A DNA stretch of 64,000 bases from Streptomyces sp. NBC_01317. GTDB lineage: Bacteria; Actinomycetota; Actinomycetes; Streptomycetales; Streptomycetaceae. A program made the position numbers and the translations under genes. This document shows positions 18,467 through 27,218 of this stretch, one piece after another (position 1 is the stretch's first letter; each line of letters opens with the position of its first letter). The stretch covers positions 4,013,501-4,077,500 of the forward strand of contig NZ_CP108393.1 of the NCBI RefSeq assembly GCF_035961655.1, read 5' to 3'. The notes below the pieces were generated by a model, which had not been told where the DNA came from, made no database searches, and was given only the letters and a program-made list of their open reading frames with translations.

Positions 18467-19300
18467 ATGTCTGGACGTCATGTGGTCGTGGGCGTCGACG
18501 GGTCGATCATCTCGACCCGCGCGCAGGACGTGGCCGCAGCGGAGGCGGTACGCCGATCGGTGGCCCTGGCGATCGTGTACGCCGTGCCGGACCTGGACGT
18601 GGCCGGCCCGGTGCTGGCCGCGTCCGCCGCCCGGTCGCGGGCGCGTCATCCCGGTCTGGTCGTCCGTCTCTCGGCCGTCGCCTCGGAACCGGCCGCCGCC
18701 CTGGTCGCCCGGGGCGCCCACGCGGCCCTCACGGTCGTCGGGACGAGGGCCCTGGGCGGCTTCGCCTCGCTGGCGTCGCGCTCGGTGGCCCACCAGGTCG
18801 CCGAGCTGAGCCACCGGCCGTTGCTGATCGTCGGCCCGGGGCACCTCACGCTCCACGCCGAGACGGGTGAGGTGTTGCTGGCCGTCGAGCGCGACACCGA
18901 CACCGAAGCCGCCGGCTTCGCCTTCGAGGAGTCCGTACGACGTGGCGCGCGGCTGCGCTTCCTGCACACCGCGCACTACCGCCCGAGGGTGGCCGGCGCG
19001 GGGCCGGGAGGCGGAGTGGCCGCCGTGGCCGCCGGCGGCGATCACCGTGGGCCCGCGCACCAGCGGCAGCAACAGCAACAGCGCCGGCAGCACCAGCGGC
19101 AGGACGAGGCGAACTCCCCCGTATCGGACCGGGACTTGATATCCGCCACCGCCGGGGCCGACGTCGTGATCATCGCCTACCGGCGGCACGGGGTTCCGGG
19201 CCACCCACGGCACACACCGACCGTGCACGCGCTTCTGCACCACGCACACTGCCCGGTGCTCCTGATTCCCACCGGTCCGCCGAACACACCGCTCCCCTGA
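18467..19300 (+). CDS. Universal-stress-protein-like tandem domain protein, atypical
   Basis: The product is 277 residues with two degenerate USP domains. Domain 1 (1-125) starts VVVGVDGSIIST but lacks the usual first helix and about 40 residues; it keeps VVGTRALGGFASLASRSVAHQVAELSHRPLLIVGPG. Domain 2 (130-277) has VLLAVERDTDTEAAGFAFEESVRRGARLRFLHTAH and a C-terminal GADVVIIAYRRHG...VHALLHHAHCPVLLIPT. The ATP-binding G-2x-G-9x-G(S/T) motif is altered in domain 2. A Gln/Arg/His-rich insert (about residues 195-215, QRQQQQQRRQHQRQ) replaces its middle. GAGGGAAG precedes ATG 18467. It neighbours a DevR-type regulator. It could be a decaying paralogue, but the frame is intact. Confidence 0.8.
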   Translation: MSGRHVVVGVDGSIISTRAQDVAAAEAVRRSVALAIVYAVPDLDVAGPVLAASAARSRARHPGLVVRLSAVASEPAAALVARGAHAALTVVGTRALGGFASLASRSVAHQVAELSHRPLLIVGPGHLTLHAETGEVLLAVERDTDTEAAGFAFEESVRRGARLRFLHTAHYRPRVAGAGPGGGVAAVAAGGDHRGPAHQRQQQQQRRQHQRQDEANSPVSDRDLISATAGADVVIIAYRRHGVPGHPRHTPTVHALLHHAHCPVLLIPTGPPNTPLP

Positions 19301-19351
19301 GGGGTGTTGCGTGCGGGGTGGTGTGTTGCGTGCGCGGAGGGGCTGATTCCC

Positions 19352-20065
19352 TCAGCGTTCGCGGCGCGCGGGGGGTTGCGGGGCCGCCTGGGCCGCCTGG
19401 GTCGCCAGGACGGCTGCCTGGATCCGGCGCTCCACGCCGAGCTTGGCGAGAAGGCGGGAGATGTTGTTCTTCACCGTCTTCTCGGACAGGAAAAGGCGCT
19501 TGCCGATCCCCGCGTTGGTGAGGCCTTCGCCGATCAGGTCCAGGATCTCCCGTTCGCGTACGGAAAGACCCGCCAGGGCTCCTGAACCACCGCCCCGGGC
19601 GCTCTCCTCGCCGCGCAGGCTGCTCATCAGGCGGCTGGTGGTGGCCGGGTCGAGCATCGACTGGCCGGAGGCGACGGTACGGACCGCCGCGACCAGGTCG
19701 ACCCCCTTGATCTCCTTGAGGACGTACCCCGAGGCCCCGGCCATGATCGCGTCGAGAAGAGCGTCGTCGTCGTCGAAGGACGTCAGCATCAGACAGGCGA
19801 GGTGGGGCATTCTCGACCGCAACTCCCGGCAGACCGTGATGCCGTCGCCGTCGGGCAGCCGTACGTCCAGCACGGCGACGTCGGGACGCAGCGCCGGCCC
19901 GCGCGCCAGGGCCTGTTCGGCCGTCCCCGCCTCGCCGACGACCTCGATGCCGGATTCGGCGTCGAGGAGATCGTGCACCCCCCGCCGGACCACCTCGTGG
20001 TCGTCGAGCAGGAAGACCCGGATCGGCTGTTGCCCCTGCGGTCCGGTGTCCTGGCTGTCGGTCAT
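19352..20065 (-). CDS. NarL/LuxR-family response regulator (DevR-like)
   Basis: The product is 237 residues. The receiver domain (15-135) has acidic pair D21-D22, phospho-acceptor D67 in [13 protein letters not shown], switch residues in [12 protein letters not shown] and the conserved Lys in YVLKEIKG. The LuxR-type HTH is at about 170-215 ([45 protein letters not shown]). GGAGG lies 6 bases before ATG 20065. A GAF-domain kinase (22239-23975), a USP and DoxX are close by, matching the partner set of mycobacterial DevR/DosR. It probably activates stress/dormancy genes when phosphorylated by that kinase. Confidence 0.92.
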   Translation of the reverse strand: MTDSQDTGPQGQQPIRVFLLDDHEVVRRGVHDLLDAESGIEVVGEAGTAEQALARGPALRPDVAVLDVRLPDGDGITVCRELRSRMPHLACLMLTSFDDDDALLDAIMAGASGYVLKEIKGVDLVAAVRTVASGQSMLDPATTSRLMSSLRGEESARGGGSGALAGLSVREREILDLIGEGLTNAGIGKRLFLSEKTVKNNISRLLAKLGVERRIQAAVLATQAAQAAPQPPARRER

Positions 20066-20104
20066 GGTGATCCTCCACGGTCTCGGGAGAACCTTCCCCG
20101 GTAG

Positions 20105-20318
20105 GGCCCATGGTGTCCCGCCGGCCGACCGCGACGCCAGGGCCGGTCGGGCCATGGCGGGGAGCGGGTGGCCGGCGTCCTCGGCGACCGCGGCCCCGCT
20201 CTCCGCGCCGTACGCGTGCGGCACGTACAGGGGTACGCCCCGGCGCCCGGCCGCCTCGAAGGCGAACCGATCACCTCGTCGCAGGCGTGCGCCGGGCCGA
20301 TCCCGACGACCACCCGAC
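20105..20318 (-). pseudogene. Universal stress protein fragment
   Basis: Read on the minus strand, one frame gives RVVVGIG...DEVIG and, after a frame change near 20270, the next gives [20 protein letters not shown], which together form the first strand and helix of a USP domain. The rest degenerates before the 19352-20065 gene. It resembles the FAFEE(S/A) pattern of the 18467-19300 protein, so it may be the residue of a second stress gene. The whole stretch 20066-20403 holds only this remnant and the hairpin at 20321-20357. Confidence 0.5.
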
Positions 20319-20320
20319 AG

Positions 20321-20357
20321 GCCCGCTGCCCTGCGCACGGAACGCAGGGCAGCGGGC
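20321..20357 (-). terminator. Hairpin terminator after doxX-like gene
   Basis: Perfect 15-bp arms (20321-20335 and 20343-20357) with a 7-nt loop lie 47 bases past the minus-strand stop at 20404. Confidence 0.8.
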
Positions 20358-20403
20358 TGGGCGGGGGCCGGGCCGGGGCTTCGTGTGTCGGCCGCTGACG
20401 CGG

Positions 20404-21027
20404 TCAGGCCAGCCAGCGGTGGTCCCGCACGACCGGGAGGTTCTGCCACACCCGGCCGAACCCCCATGTACGGCCCGCCGCGGCGACAGCCAGGGCGATC
20501 ATGACGACGGCGTACACGAGGTGGTAGTCGACGACCGGGTTGGAGGACATGCTCGGCGCGCCGTCGGACAGGGTCTTGGCGGGGGGCCATTCGGCCGCCC
20601 ACATCAGCGCCATCATCACCGTGCCGGCGCCGGCGGTGAGGCGCAGGGCGATGCCGCTGGTGAGCGCGAGGCCGATGCCCAGGAGCCCGAGCATGAAGAA
20701 CCAGTCGGCCCAGGTCGCGCCGGCCCAGGAGTGGAACGTCGACTCCAGCGGTCCTGCGGCGACGCCGCTCAGGAAGCCCTTCGTCGGTGAACCGCCGTTG
20801 ATCCAGGCGCCCTTGGCCGGAGTGGCGTACCCCCAGCCGAACACCTTGTCGAAGAAGGCCCAGAGGAAGACGAACCCGAGCAGGACCCGTGCGGTAGCGG
20901 CGATCCGGGCGAGCGTTCCCCCGGCGGCCAGGGGTTGGGCGGTGCCGTCCGTGAGGGTGGTGTCCGGGGTCCCCTTCAGCGAGGGGAGGTGGAATCCGGT
21001 GTGACGGGAGCTCTGGTGAACGGCCAT
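20404..21027 (-). CDS. DoxX-family membrane protein
   Basis: The product is 207 residues. A 45-residue soluble N-terminus is followed by four helices. Family features are [21 protein letters not shown] in helix 1, a [12 protein letters not shown] loop, [21 protein letters not shown] and a final [19 protein letters not shown]. In actinobacteria DoxX-like proteins are tied to membrane redox and oxidative-stress functions. ATG 21027 is preferred because AAAGGG sits 9 bases upstream; ATG 21036 directly abuts it. It lies between the two response-regulator genes of the DevR-like island and is followed by the hairpin at 20321. Confidence 0.88.
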   Translation of the reverse strand: MAVHQSSRHTGFHLPSLKGTPDTTLTDGTAQPLAAGGTLARIAATARVLLGFVFLWAFFDKVFGWGYATPAKGAWINGGSPTKGFLSGVAAGPLESTFHSWAGATWADWFFMLGLLGIGLALTSGIALRLTAGAGTVMMALMWAAEWPPAKTLSDGAPSMSSNPVVDYHLVYAVVMIALAVAAAGRTWGFGRVWQNLPVVRDHRWLA

Positions 21028-21430
21028 GTCTGTCATCCCTTTCAGGGGCTGGCGACGGGGTCGACCGGGGCCGTGTGCGAAGGTCCGCCCGGTCGTGCAC
21101 CGGTGTGGTGTGTTTCCGGTCGTGCTCCGGTGTGTGTCCTCACCCTCCCGCGCCGGACCGTGGCGGCGCTGCGGCCCGTCGGGCCCTCCCCGCAGGGCCG
21201 AACGGCACTGCCGCGAAGGCTGGTCGGTCCCGTGGGGGCCGATCGGCCCCCCTGCGTAGCCGCACCGGCCCTGGGGGAACCCGGTCGCCCGCCGGATCCT
21301 GGAACGCGAGGGCGCCCGGGAGCCGCGTGCCCTACGCGACCGCGACCCGTTGACCGGTGACCGGTGACCCATAACCCGCGACCCGCGACCGTCCCGCAGT
21401 GTCCGCCCGGTGGGGAACGGAGGAATCCCG
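21028..21430. promoter_or_regulatory. Divergent regulatory region with 19-bp direct repeats
   Basis: This 403-base gap separates the DoxX gene (minus) from the degenerate regulator gene (plus). It has two 19-base direct repeats differing at one base (21089-21107 and 21116-21134, core CCGGTCGTGC-N-CCGGTGTG) spaced 27 bases apart, a small GGCCCT/AGGGCC hairpin near 21180, and GACCGGT repeats at 21352-21366. No coding region was seen. The repeats are possible regulator sites. Confidence 0.4.
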
Positions 21431-22321
21431 ATGACCGGAGCCGGCGTGTTCCCGGTGCGGCGTCCGATACGGGTGTTCCTCGTCGACGGCCACGAGGCGG
21501 TCCGTCAGGGGCTCGGTGAACTGGTCGACGCCGAACCGGACATGGTGACGGTCGGCACGGCGGACTCCGTCGAACAGGCCTTGGTACGGGGTCCCGTCGC
21601 GCGTCCCGACGTGGCGGTGGTGGGCGTCCGCCTGCCCGGCGACATCCTCGTGTGCCGCGATCTGCGCTCCGCGATGCCCGCGCTCACGCTCCTGACCCTC
21701 GCGTCGTTCGACGACAGCACCGCGCACCTGCACGCGGTCCTGGCCGGCGCGTCCGGCACCGTACTCCGGCAGATCAAGGGGACCCGACTCGCCCTCGGGA
21801 TAAGGGCGGTGGCCGGGCAGGAGCCGATGCCGGGTCCGGCGACCGTCGCCCTTCTGCTGGACCGGTTGTCCGCCGAGGCAGGAAGAGGGCCAGGAGGACA
21901 GGGACGGCAAGGACGGGGACACCGTACGGAAGGCCTCTCGGCCCGGGAGCGCCACCTTCTGGTCCTGATCGGGGAGGGGCTCACCGACCGGCAGATCGGC
22001 CGCCGCCTGTCCCTCGCGGAGGAGACCGTGCGGCGCCGGATCGTACGGCTGCTGACCAGCGGCGGACTGCACCGGCACGGGCTGCCGCCGACCGGGCGGC
22101 ACTTCGCCCTCCCCCCGGCCGGACCGTCCTTCACGGACACGCCCCCGACCCCCGACAGGGGCGGCCGAGCCATGTCTCCGGGCCCAGGCGAAGGCGGCCG
22201 GACCACGCCCCCGGGCCCCGACAGAGACGGCCGGCCCCTCAGCCCGCCGTCGCCCCGTCCTCCCGCAGCGGCACCCGCCACACCAGCCGGGCGCCCCCCG
22301 CCGACGGAGTCTCGTGGGTGA
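21431..22321 (+). CDS. Atypical LuxR-family regulator with receiver lacking the phospho-acceptor Asp
   Basis: The product is 296 residues and clearly paralogous to the 19352-20065 regulator. In the receiver the acceptor Asp is Gly65 (VAVVGVRLPG against [11 protein letters not shown]), the second acidic-pair residue is Gly20 (LVDGHE), and the conserved Lys is Arg (VLRQIKG), so phosphorylation should be impossible. The LuxR HTH (LSARERHLLVLIGEGLTDRQIGRRLSLAEETVRRRI) looks intact. After it comes a disordered Pro/Gly/Arg tail of about 70 residues whose last 83 bases overlap the convergent kinase gene. GGAGGA lies 6 bases before ATG 21431. It may be a constitutive or ligand-controlled DNA-binding partner of the true regulator. 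Confidence 0.82.
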   Translation: MTGAGVFPVRRPIRVFLVDGHEAVRQGLGELVDAEPDMVTVGTADSVEQALVRGPVARPDVAVVGVRLPGDILVCRDLRSAMPALTLLTLASFDDSTAHLHAVLAGASGTVLRQIKGTRLALGIRAVAGQEPMPGPATVALLLDRLSAEAGRGPGGQGRQGRGHRTEGLSARERHLLVLIGEGLTDRQIGRRLSLAEETVRRRIVRLLTSGGLHRHGLPPTGRHFALPPAGPSFTDTPPTPDRGGRAMSPGPGEGGRTTPPGPDRDGRPLSPPSPRPPAAAPATPAGRPPPTESRG

Positions 22322-23975
22322 AGGTGCCGCCCAGCTCCTCCGCCCGCCGCGCGATGTTCTTCAGTCCGCTGCGCGCCGCCCCCGGCGCGATGCCGGTCCC
22401 GTTGTCCGCCACGCTCAGCGTCAACCGGCCCTCCCCCACCGCGACATGCACGTCCACCGTGCGCGCCGCCGCGTGGCGCGCGGTGTTGCTGAGTGCCTCC
22501 ACCAGCACCGCGATCAGGTGGTCGGCGACGTGGTGCGGGACCTCGGTGTCGACCAGGCCCTCGACACGTACCGCCGGGCTGAACCCCAGCGCGGCGGCCG
22601 CCCCCTCGACCGCCGCCGCCACCCGGCCGCGTACGCCGTCGTCCGGGCGGCCCGCCTCGTGGACCCGCAGGCCGAAGATGGTCGACCGGATGATCTTGAT
22701 GGTGTCGTCGAGGTCGTTCACCGCGCGCTCGATACGCTCCGCCGCCCCCGGGTGCTGGTCGAACTTCTGCGCGCTCTGCAAGGTCATACCGGTGGCGAAC
22801 AGCCGCTGGATGGCCAGGTCGTGCAGGTCGCGGGCGATACGGTCGCGGTCCTCCAGCAGGGCGATCTGCTCGGCGTCGCTGCGGCGTTCGGCCAGTTCCA
22901 TGGCGAGCGCGGCCTGTCCCGCGAAGCCGAGCAGCGGTGCGGACTGCGTGGCCGCGAAGGGCTCGCGCCCCGCGGTACGGGCCAGCAGCAGCACCCCGCG
23001 CACCCGGTCCCCGGTACCCAGCGGCACCGCCACGGCCGGTCCCAGGCCCGCCCAACGGGACTTGTGGCCCTCGACCCGCTCGTCCACCGCGATGTTCGTA
23101 CTGACCACGGGCTCCGCACCGGTGAACGCCGCGCTGATGAAACCGTCCTGGCCTCCCGCCGGGGGTCCGCGGTAGGCCTCGGCGTGCTGCCCCACCACCA
23201 GGGCGGTCCGCAGGTCCCCGGTGCCCGGCAGCGGCACGGCGACCACGCCGAGGTCCGCGGAGAGTATCTGTCCGGCCCGCTCGACGATCAGCTCCAGCAC
23301 CTGGGCGCGCGGGGCCCCGGAGAGGAGGCTCTTGGTGACCTCGGCGCTGGCCGTCAGCCACTGTTCCCGGTTGCGGCCCTCCTCGTACAGGCGCGCGTTC
23401 TCGATCGCCACACCGGCCGCGACCGCCAGGGTCGACAGGACCGACTCGTCCTCCGCGTCGAACGCGCGGGCGCTGCGCTTCTCCGTCAGGTACAGATTCC
23501 CGAACACCTCGTCCCGTACGCGGATGGGGACGCCGAGGAACGAGTGCATCGGCGGGTGGTTGGCGGGAAAGCCGTAGGACGACTCGTGGTCGCCCAACTC
23601 GGCCAGGCGCAACGGGTGCGGGTGGCGGATCAGCTCGCCGAGCAGGCCGTGGCCGCTGGGCAACTCACCTATCCGCGACCGCAGTTCGCCGTCGATGCCC
23701 ACCGTGATGAACTCCGACAACCGCTGCTCGCCGCCGATCACCCCGAGGGCGCCGTACTCCGCGTCGACGAGGACCACCGCGGCTTCGACTATGCCGCGCA
23801 GCACTTGGGGCAGGTCGAGCTCGCGGCCGACCGAGAGGACCGCTTCGAGGAGGTGGTGCACCCGGTCGCGTGTGCCGCGTACGGCTTCTATCCGGACCTG
23901 GAGTTCGTCCAGCAGTTCGTCCAGGCGCAGCCGGGGGAGCCCGTCACCTGTCGCGCCTTCCCTGCTTGTCCGCAC
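22239..23975 (-). CDS. GAF-GAF sensor histidine kinase (DevS/DosT-like)
   Basis: The product is 578 residues. It comprises an N-terminal helix, GAF1 (about 50-200), GAF2 (about 215-365), HisKA_3 with phospho-acceptor His about 385 (DRIARDLHDLAIQRLFATGMTLQ) and HATPase (N-box ALSNTARHA, G-box DNGTGI, GLKNIARRAEELGG). GAF1 contains FPANHPPMHSFLGVPIRVRDEVFGNLYLTEK. His140 in the NHPPM motif falls where the haem-ligating His of M. tuberculosis DevS (HHPPM) lies, so haem-based O2/NO/redox sensing is plausible; this alignment is from memory. No membrane helix is present. GGAGG lies just before GTG 23975. The natural partner is the regulator at 19352-20065. Confidence 0.92.
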   Translation of the reverse strand: MRTSREGATGDGLPRLRLDELLDELQVRIEAVRGTRDRVHHLLEAVLSVGRELDLPQVLRGIVEAAVVLVDAEYGALGVIGGEQRLSEFITVGIDGELRSRIGELPSGHGLLGELIRHPHPLRLAELGDHESSYGFPANHPPMHSFLGVPIRVRDEVFGNLYLTEKRSARAFDAEDESVLSTLAVAAGVAIENARLYEEGRNREQWLTASAEVTKSLLSGAPRAQVLELIVERAGQILSADLGVVAVPLPGTGDLRTALVVGQHAEAYRGPPAGGQDGFISAAFTGAEPVVSTNIAVDERVEGHKSRWAGLGPAVAVPLGTGDRVRGVLLLARTAGREPFAATQSAPLLGFAGQAALAMELAERRSDAEQIALLEDRDRIARDLHDLAIQRLFATGMTLQSAQKFDQHPGAAERIERAVNDLDDTIKIIRSTIFGLRVHEAGRPDDGVRGRVAAAVEGAAAALGFSPAVRVEGLVDTEVPHHVADHLIAVLVEALSNTARHAAARTVDVHVAVGEGRLTLSVADNGTGIAPGAARSGLKNIARRAEELGGTFTHETPSAGGARLVWRVPLREDGATAG

Positions 23976-24227
23976 GGTTCCTCCGGTCGCCGGGCGGGTA
24001 CGGGCCGCTGCGGACGGTACGACCGCGTGGACCGTACGACCGCGTGGGTGGTACTGGTCACGTGGACTGTACGGGCGACGGGGCCGCCCGCACCTGCCCG
24101 GCGGCCATCGGACCCGTACCAGAACCGGCGGCGCTCTTCGCGGAGCCCGGCCCGGCATCCCTGATTCACGCAGCGGTCGTCCGCGTGTGGGGAGCGATGG
24201 AGGGAATGAGGCATTTAGGCTGATCTG

Positions 24228-24839
24228 ATGCGACTCGCTCCCTGGTGGGCCTTGCTCTCGTCCGGGTCCGCTCCTCTCCTGCTGGTCGGTGGGTGGGCGA
24301 CCGCGGAGGTGTTGCAGGGCCCCGGCTACGACCCCGTCACCCAGACGATCAGCATCCTGGCGGCCTACGGCGCGCCCGGCTACTGGGTGATGAACGCCAT
24401 GCTGGTCACCCTCGGCACCTGCTACCTGGCCACCGCCCGCGGGCTCAAGGCCGCGAGGCTCCCCGGGCGGCTGGCGCTCGCGGGCGGTGGCGTGGCGGCG
24501 ATCGCGCTGACGGTCTTCCCGGCGCCGGTGCGCGGGGGCAACTTCGGCCACGGGACGGTGGTCACCATCGGATTCGCGCTCATGGCGGCGTGGCCGGTAC
24601 TGGCGGCCCATCGCTCCAGAACGGGACCGTGGGCGCTCCAGTTCCCGGCGTCGATCGTGGCGAGCGCGCTGATGGTTCTCGGGGCGGCGTGGTTCCTGGT
24701 CGAGTTGCAGAGCGGCGGGGCGGCCGGCGTCGCCGAACGCGTCCTGACCGCGGCCCAGGCCCTGTGGCCGCTGCTTGTGGTGACGTCCTGCCTGCACTAC
24801 CCCGCGCGCGAAAGAAGCGAAAGCCGCGAAACGGCGTGA
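24228..24839 (+). CDS. DUF998 family membrane protein
   Basis: The product is 203 residues with six predicted helices. The typical DUF998 opening is a helix, GPGYDPVTQTISILAAYGAPGYWVM, then a second helix. The mid-loop LTVFPAPVRGGNFGHGTVV and the final helix LTAAQALWPLLVVTSCLHY also fit. Function of the family is unknown. It sits between the divergent kinase (start 23975) and the convergent LysR gene (ends 24864). No strong ribosome site is seen before ATG 24228. Confidence 0.85.
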   Translation: MRLAPWWALLSSGSAPLLLVGGWATAEVLQGPGYDPVTQTISILAAYGAPGYWVMNAMLVTLGTCYLATARGLKAARLPGRLALAGGGVAAIALTVFPAPVRGGNFGHGTVVTIGFALMAAWPVLAAHRSRTGPWALQFPASIVASALMVLGAAWFLVELQSGGAAGVAERVLTAAQALWPLLVVTSCLHYPARERSESRETA

Positions 24840-24863
24840 TCCACCGGGGCCGGGGCCTGCGGC

Positions 24864-25826
24864 CTACGGCTGATCAGGGACGTCCTCCCGACTGCCCGCC
24901 CCACGGTCCGCCCCACCAGCCGCCCCACCGGTTACTGGACCGCCCGCCCCACTACCCCCCACCAACGGCAGCAGCAGATTCACCACCCGCAGGTCGGCCC
25001 CCGGGTGGTACGCCAGCGCCAGCGGGACCGTCGGTACGGGCGCGCTCAGGTGGCGCAGCCGTACGCCGGGAAGCCGCAGCGCGTGCGCGCGCCCCGCGGG
25101 AACGGCCGAGATCCCGTGCGCCGCGGCCACCGCGAGCAGGAGCTGCTCGTCGTCGGGTTCCTCCCGGACGATACGGGGTCCGCCCGGCCAGACTTGACGG
25201 GTGATCAGGTCGTACATGCCGGGCCCGTTCTCCCGGGGGAAGAGGATCACCGGTTCGTCGGCGATCTGCTCGCGGGTGATCCTGGTACGTAACCCGGCGA
25301 GCGGGTGCCCGGCCGGCAGCGCCAGCAGGAGTTCCTCCTCGGACAGTACGAGGTAGCGCAGCTCGGGGGCCTCGTCGAGGGGCGGCCGTACGAAGGCGGC
25401 GTCCAGCCGGCCCGCGCGCAGTTCCGCGACGTTGTGGGCGGTCCAGCCGGTCTGGACGCTCAGCTCGATGTCCCCGTACCGGCTGCGGAACTCACTGACC
25501 AGCGCGTCGACCACCCCGCCGCGCGCCGAACGGGTGTACGCGAGCCGCAGCCGTCCGGCGCGGCCGTGCACCGCGGCCTGGATGCGCCGCTCGGCGGCCT
25601 CGGCCTGCCGCAGGAGGCGGCCCGCCTCCTCGGCGACCACCACACCCACCGGCGTCAGGGAGCACCCCTTGGACTCACGGACCACCAGCCGGGCACCGAC
25701 CTGCCGCTCCAGTGCCTGGATCTGCTGGCTCAGGGCGGGCTGGGCGATGTGGAGCCGCCGGGCGGCCCGGGTGAAGTTCAACTCCTCCGCCAGCACGGCG
25801 AAATAGCCCAGTCGTCGCAGGTCCAT
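24864..25826 (-). CDS. LysR-family transcriptional regulator
   Basis: The product is 320 residues. The LysR winged HTH is at 1-60 (MDLRRLGYFAVLAEELNFTRAARRLHIAQPALSQQIQALE) and the periplasmic-binding-like effector domain at about 90-295 (GRLRLAYTRSARGGVVDALVSEF; AHNVAELRAGRLDAAFVRPP). The C-terminus is Gly/Ala-rich and poorly conserved. It is divergent from the flavoenzyme at 26032, with a 205-base intergenic region carrying a TATCGCGATA palindrome. Control of that oxidase in response to its substrate or product is the simplest reading. Confidence 0.92.
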   Translation of the reverse strand: MDLRRLGYFAVLAEELNFTRAARRLHIAQPALSQQIQALERQVGARLVVRESKGCSLTPVGVVVAEEAGRLLRQAEAAERRIQAAVHGRAGRLRLAYTRSARGGVVDALVSEFRSRYGDIELSVQTGWTAHNVAELRAGRLDAAFVRPPLDEAPELRYLVLSEEELLLALPAGHPLAGLRTRITREQIADEPVILFPRENGPGMYDLITRQVWPGGPRIVREEPDDEQLLLAVAAAHGISAVPAGRAHALRLPGVRLRHLSAPVPTVPLALAYHPGADLRVVNLLLPLVGGSGAGGPVTGGAAGGADRGAGSREDVPDQP

Positions 25827-25895
25827 GAGGCGATGGTAGGGGCCGCCCCCGGCCCCCATCCAAGACACGTTTCGGGCCGGCCCATAAGCGGTCCG

Positions 25896-25905
25896 TATCG
25901 CGATA
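25896..25905. promoter_or_regulatory. Candidate LysR-type operator palindrome
   Basis: TATCGCGATA is a perfect 10-bp palindrome, with a further GTATCGC half-site at 25914-25920, in the divergent region between the lysR-like gene and the flavoenzyme. Assignment as operator is inference. Confidence 0.4.
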
Positions 25906-26031
25906 GGCACCCCGTATCGCCGCCGCGAGAAAGCGTCTTGGACACCGTCCGGCCCTGCCTGGCCTCCTGGAAGAACGCTCCGGAGGCCAGACGGGCCGAG
26001 CCGGAAATAAGCAGTCGGGAGGGACCGGACC

Positions 26032-27027
26032 ATGAAACCGGAGAAGTCCGTGAAACCGGAGAGGTCCACGAAGGCGGACGTCGTGGTGGTCGGGGGCGGG
26101 ATCATCGGCCTCACCACGGCGATACGGCTGCTCGAACTCGGTGCGAGCGTGCTGGTGGTGACCGACGAGGCACTTCCGGCCAGGACGTCGTCGGTGGCCG
26201 CCGCGGTCTGGTACCCGACGGGTGTACGAGCCGACCACGAGACCACCGTACGGGCGTCGGACACCTACGCCGAACTCGCCCGCCAGGCCGCCGACGGGGT
26301 ACCCGGGGTCACGCTCGGCCCCTGCCGGATGTACACCTCAGCACATGACACGGCACTTCCCTGGTGGGCGACGGCCGTCCCCGGCCTGCGCCCTCTCCGT
26401 ACGAACGAGGCGAACGGCCCCTGGACGGAGGGCTGGTCCTTCGACGCGCCGACGGTGGACATGCCGGTCTACCTGGACTGGCTGGTAACCCGCTTCCTGA
26501 CGGCGGGCGGACTGCTCCACCACCGCAGACTCAACCACCTTTCCGAGGCGGCCGTTTGGTCACCCTTGATAGTCAACGCGGCGGGCCTGGGGGCGGGGTC
26601 CCTCTGCGGCGACCCCACCATGACTCCGATACGGGGCCAACTGGTCCTGGTGTCCAACCCGGGACTGCGCACGTCCCTACGCGTGCAGGACCACCCGGAG
26701 GGCTACACCTACATACATCCACGCCGTACGGACGTCGTGCTGGGAGGCACGTTCGACGTGAACCGCTGGGACCTCTTCCCCGACCCCGCCACGGCATCGG
26801 CGATCCTGGCCCGCTGCACGGCCCTCGAACCCCGCCTGGCGGACGCCCCCGTCCTGTCCCACCCGGTCGGCCTACGCCCCCACCGCCCCTCCGGCCCCCG
26901 CCTGGAACACGACCCCCACCTCCTCCCCACCACCCCCGTGATCCACAACTACGGCCACGGCGGCTCAGGAGTCACCCTGTCCTGGGGCTGCGCCAACGAG
27001 GCGGCCCGCCTCGCGGCAACAGCGTGA
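26032..27027 (+). CDS. D-amino-acid-oxidase-like FAD-dependent oxidoreductase
   Basis: The product is 331 residues. The N-terminal Rossmann motif VVVVGGGIIGL is at about 17-27, followed by ARTSSVAAAVWYPTGV, typical of D-amino-acid oxidases. WSFDAPTVDMPVYLDWL, LIVNAAGLGA, IRGQLVLV, YIHPRRTDVVLGGTFD and the C-terminal HNYGHGGSGVTLSWGCA complete the DAO signature. Expected reaction: oxidative deamination of a D-amino acid with FAD, giving an oxo-acid, ammonia and H2O2. It is divergent from the LysR gene and has no operon partner. Confidence 0.9.
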   Translation: MKPEKSVKPERSTKADVVVVGGGIIGLTTAIRLLELGASVLVVTDEALPARTSSVAAAVWYPTGVRADHETTVRASDTYAELARQAADGVPGVTLGPCRMYTSAHDTALPWWATAVPGLRPLRTNEANGPWTEGWSFDAPTVDMPVYLDWLVTRFLTAGGLLHHRRLNHLSEAAVWSPLIVNAAGLGAGSLCGDPTMTPIRGQLVLVSNPGLRTSLRVQDHPEGYTYIHPRRTDVVLGGTFDVNRWDLFPDPATASAILARCTALEPRLADAPVLSHPVGLRPHRPSGPRLEHDPHLLPTTPVIHNYGHGGSGVTLSWGCANEAARLAATA

Positions 27028-27218
27028 CGCGTGGGGGCGGACGTCACCGTCCCTCGGAGCGAGTCCGCTTGCTCGCGATCTCCGGGTCCGCACCGTTGAC
27101 GGCGGCTTGATGACCGGTGCCATCGCTTCGGCCGCATTGTCCGTACGGAAGTCATGGCGGGGCATGGTCGTGACCCCTTGCTCTCTCCGAGTCGCCCGTA
27201 TGCCGCACCGTCACTCCG

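Noticed and set aside
20066..20403. Intact gene between the regulator and doxX
   Set aside because: The USP-like match changes frame and lacks a start and a stop in a consistent frame; kept as a remnant only.
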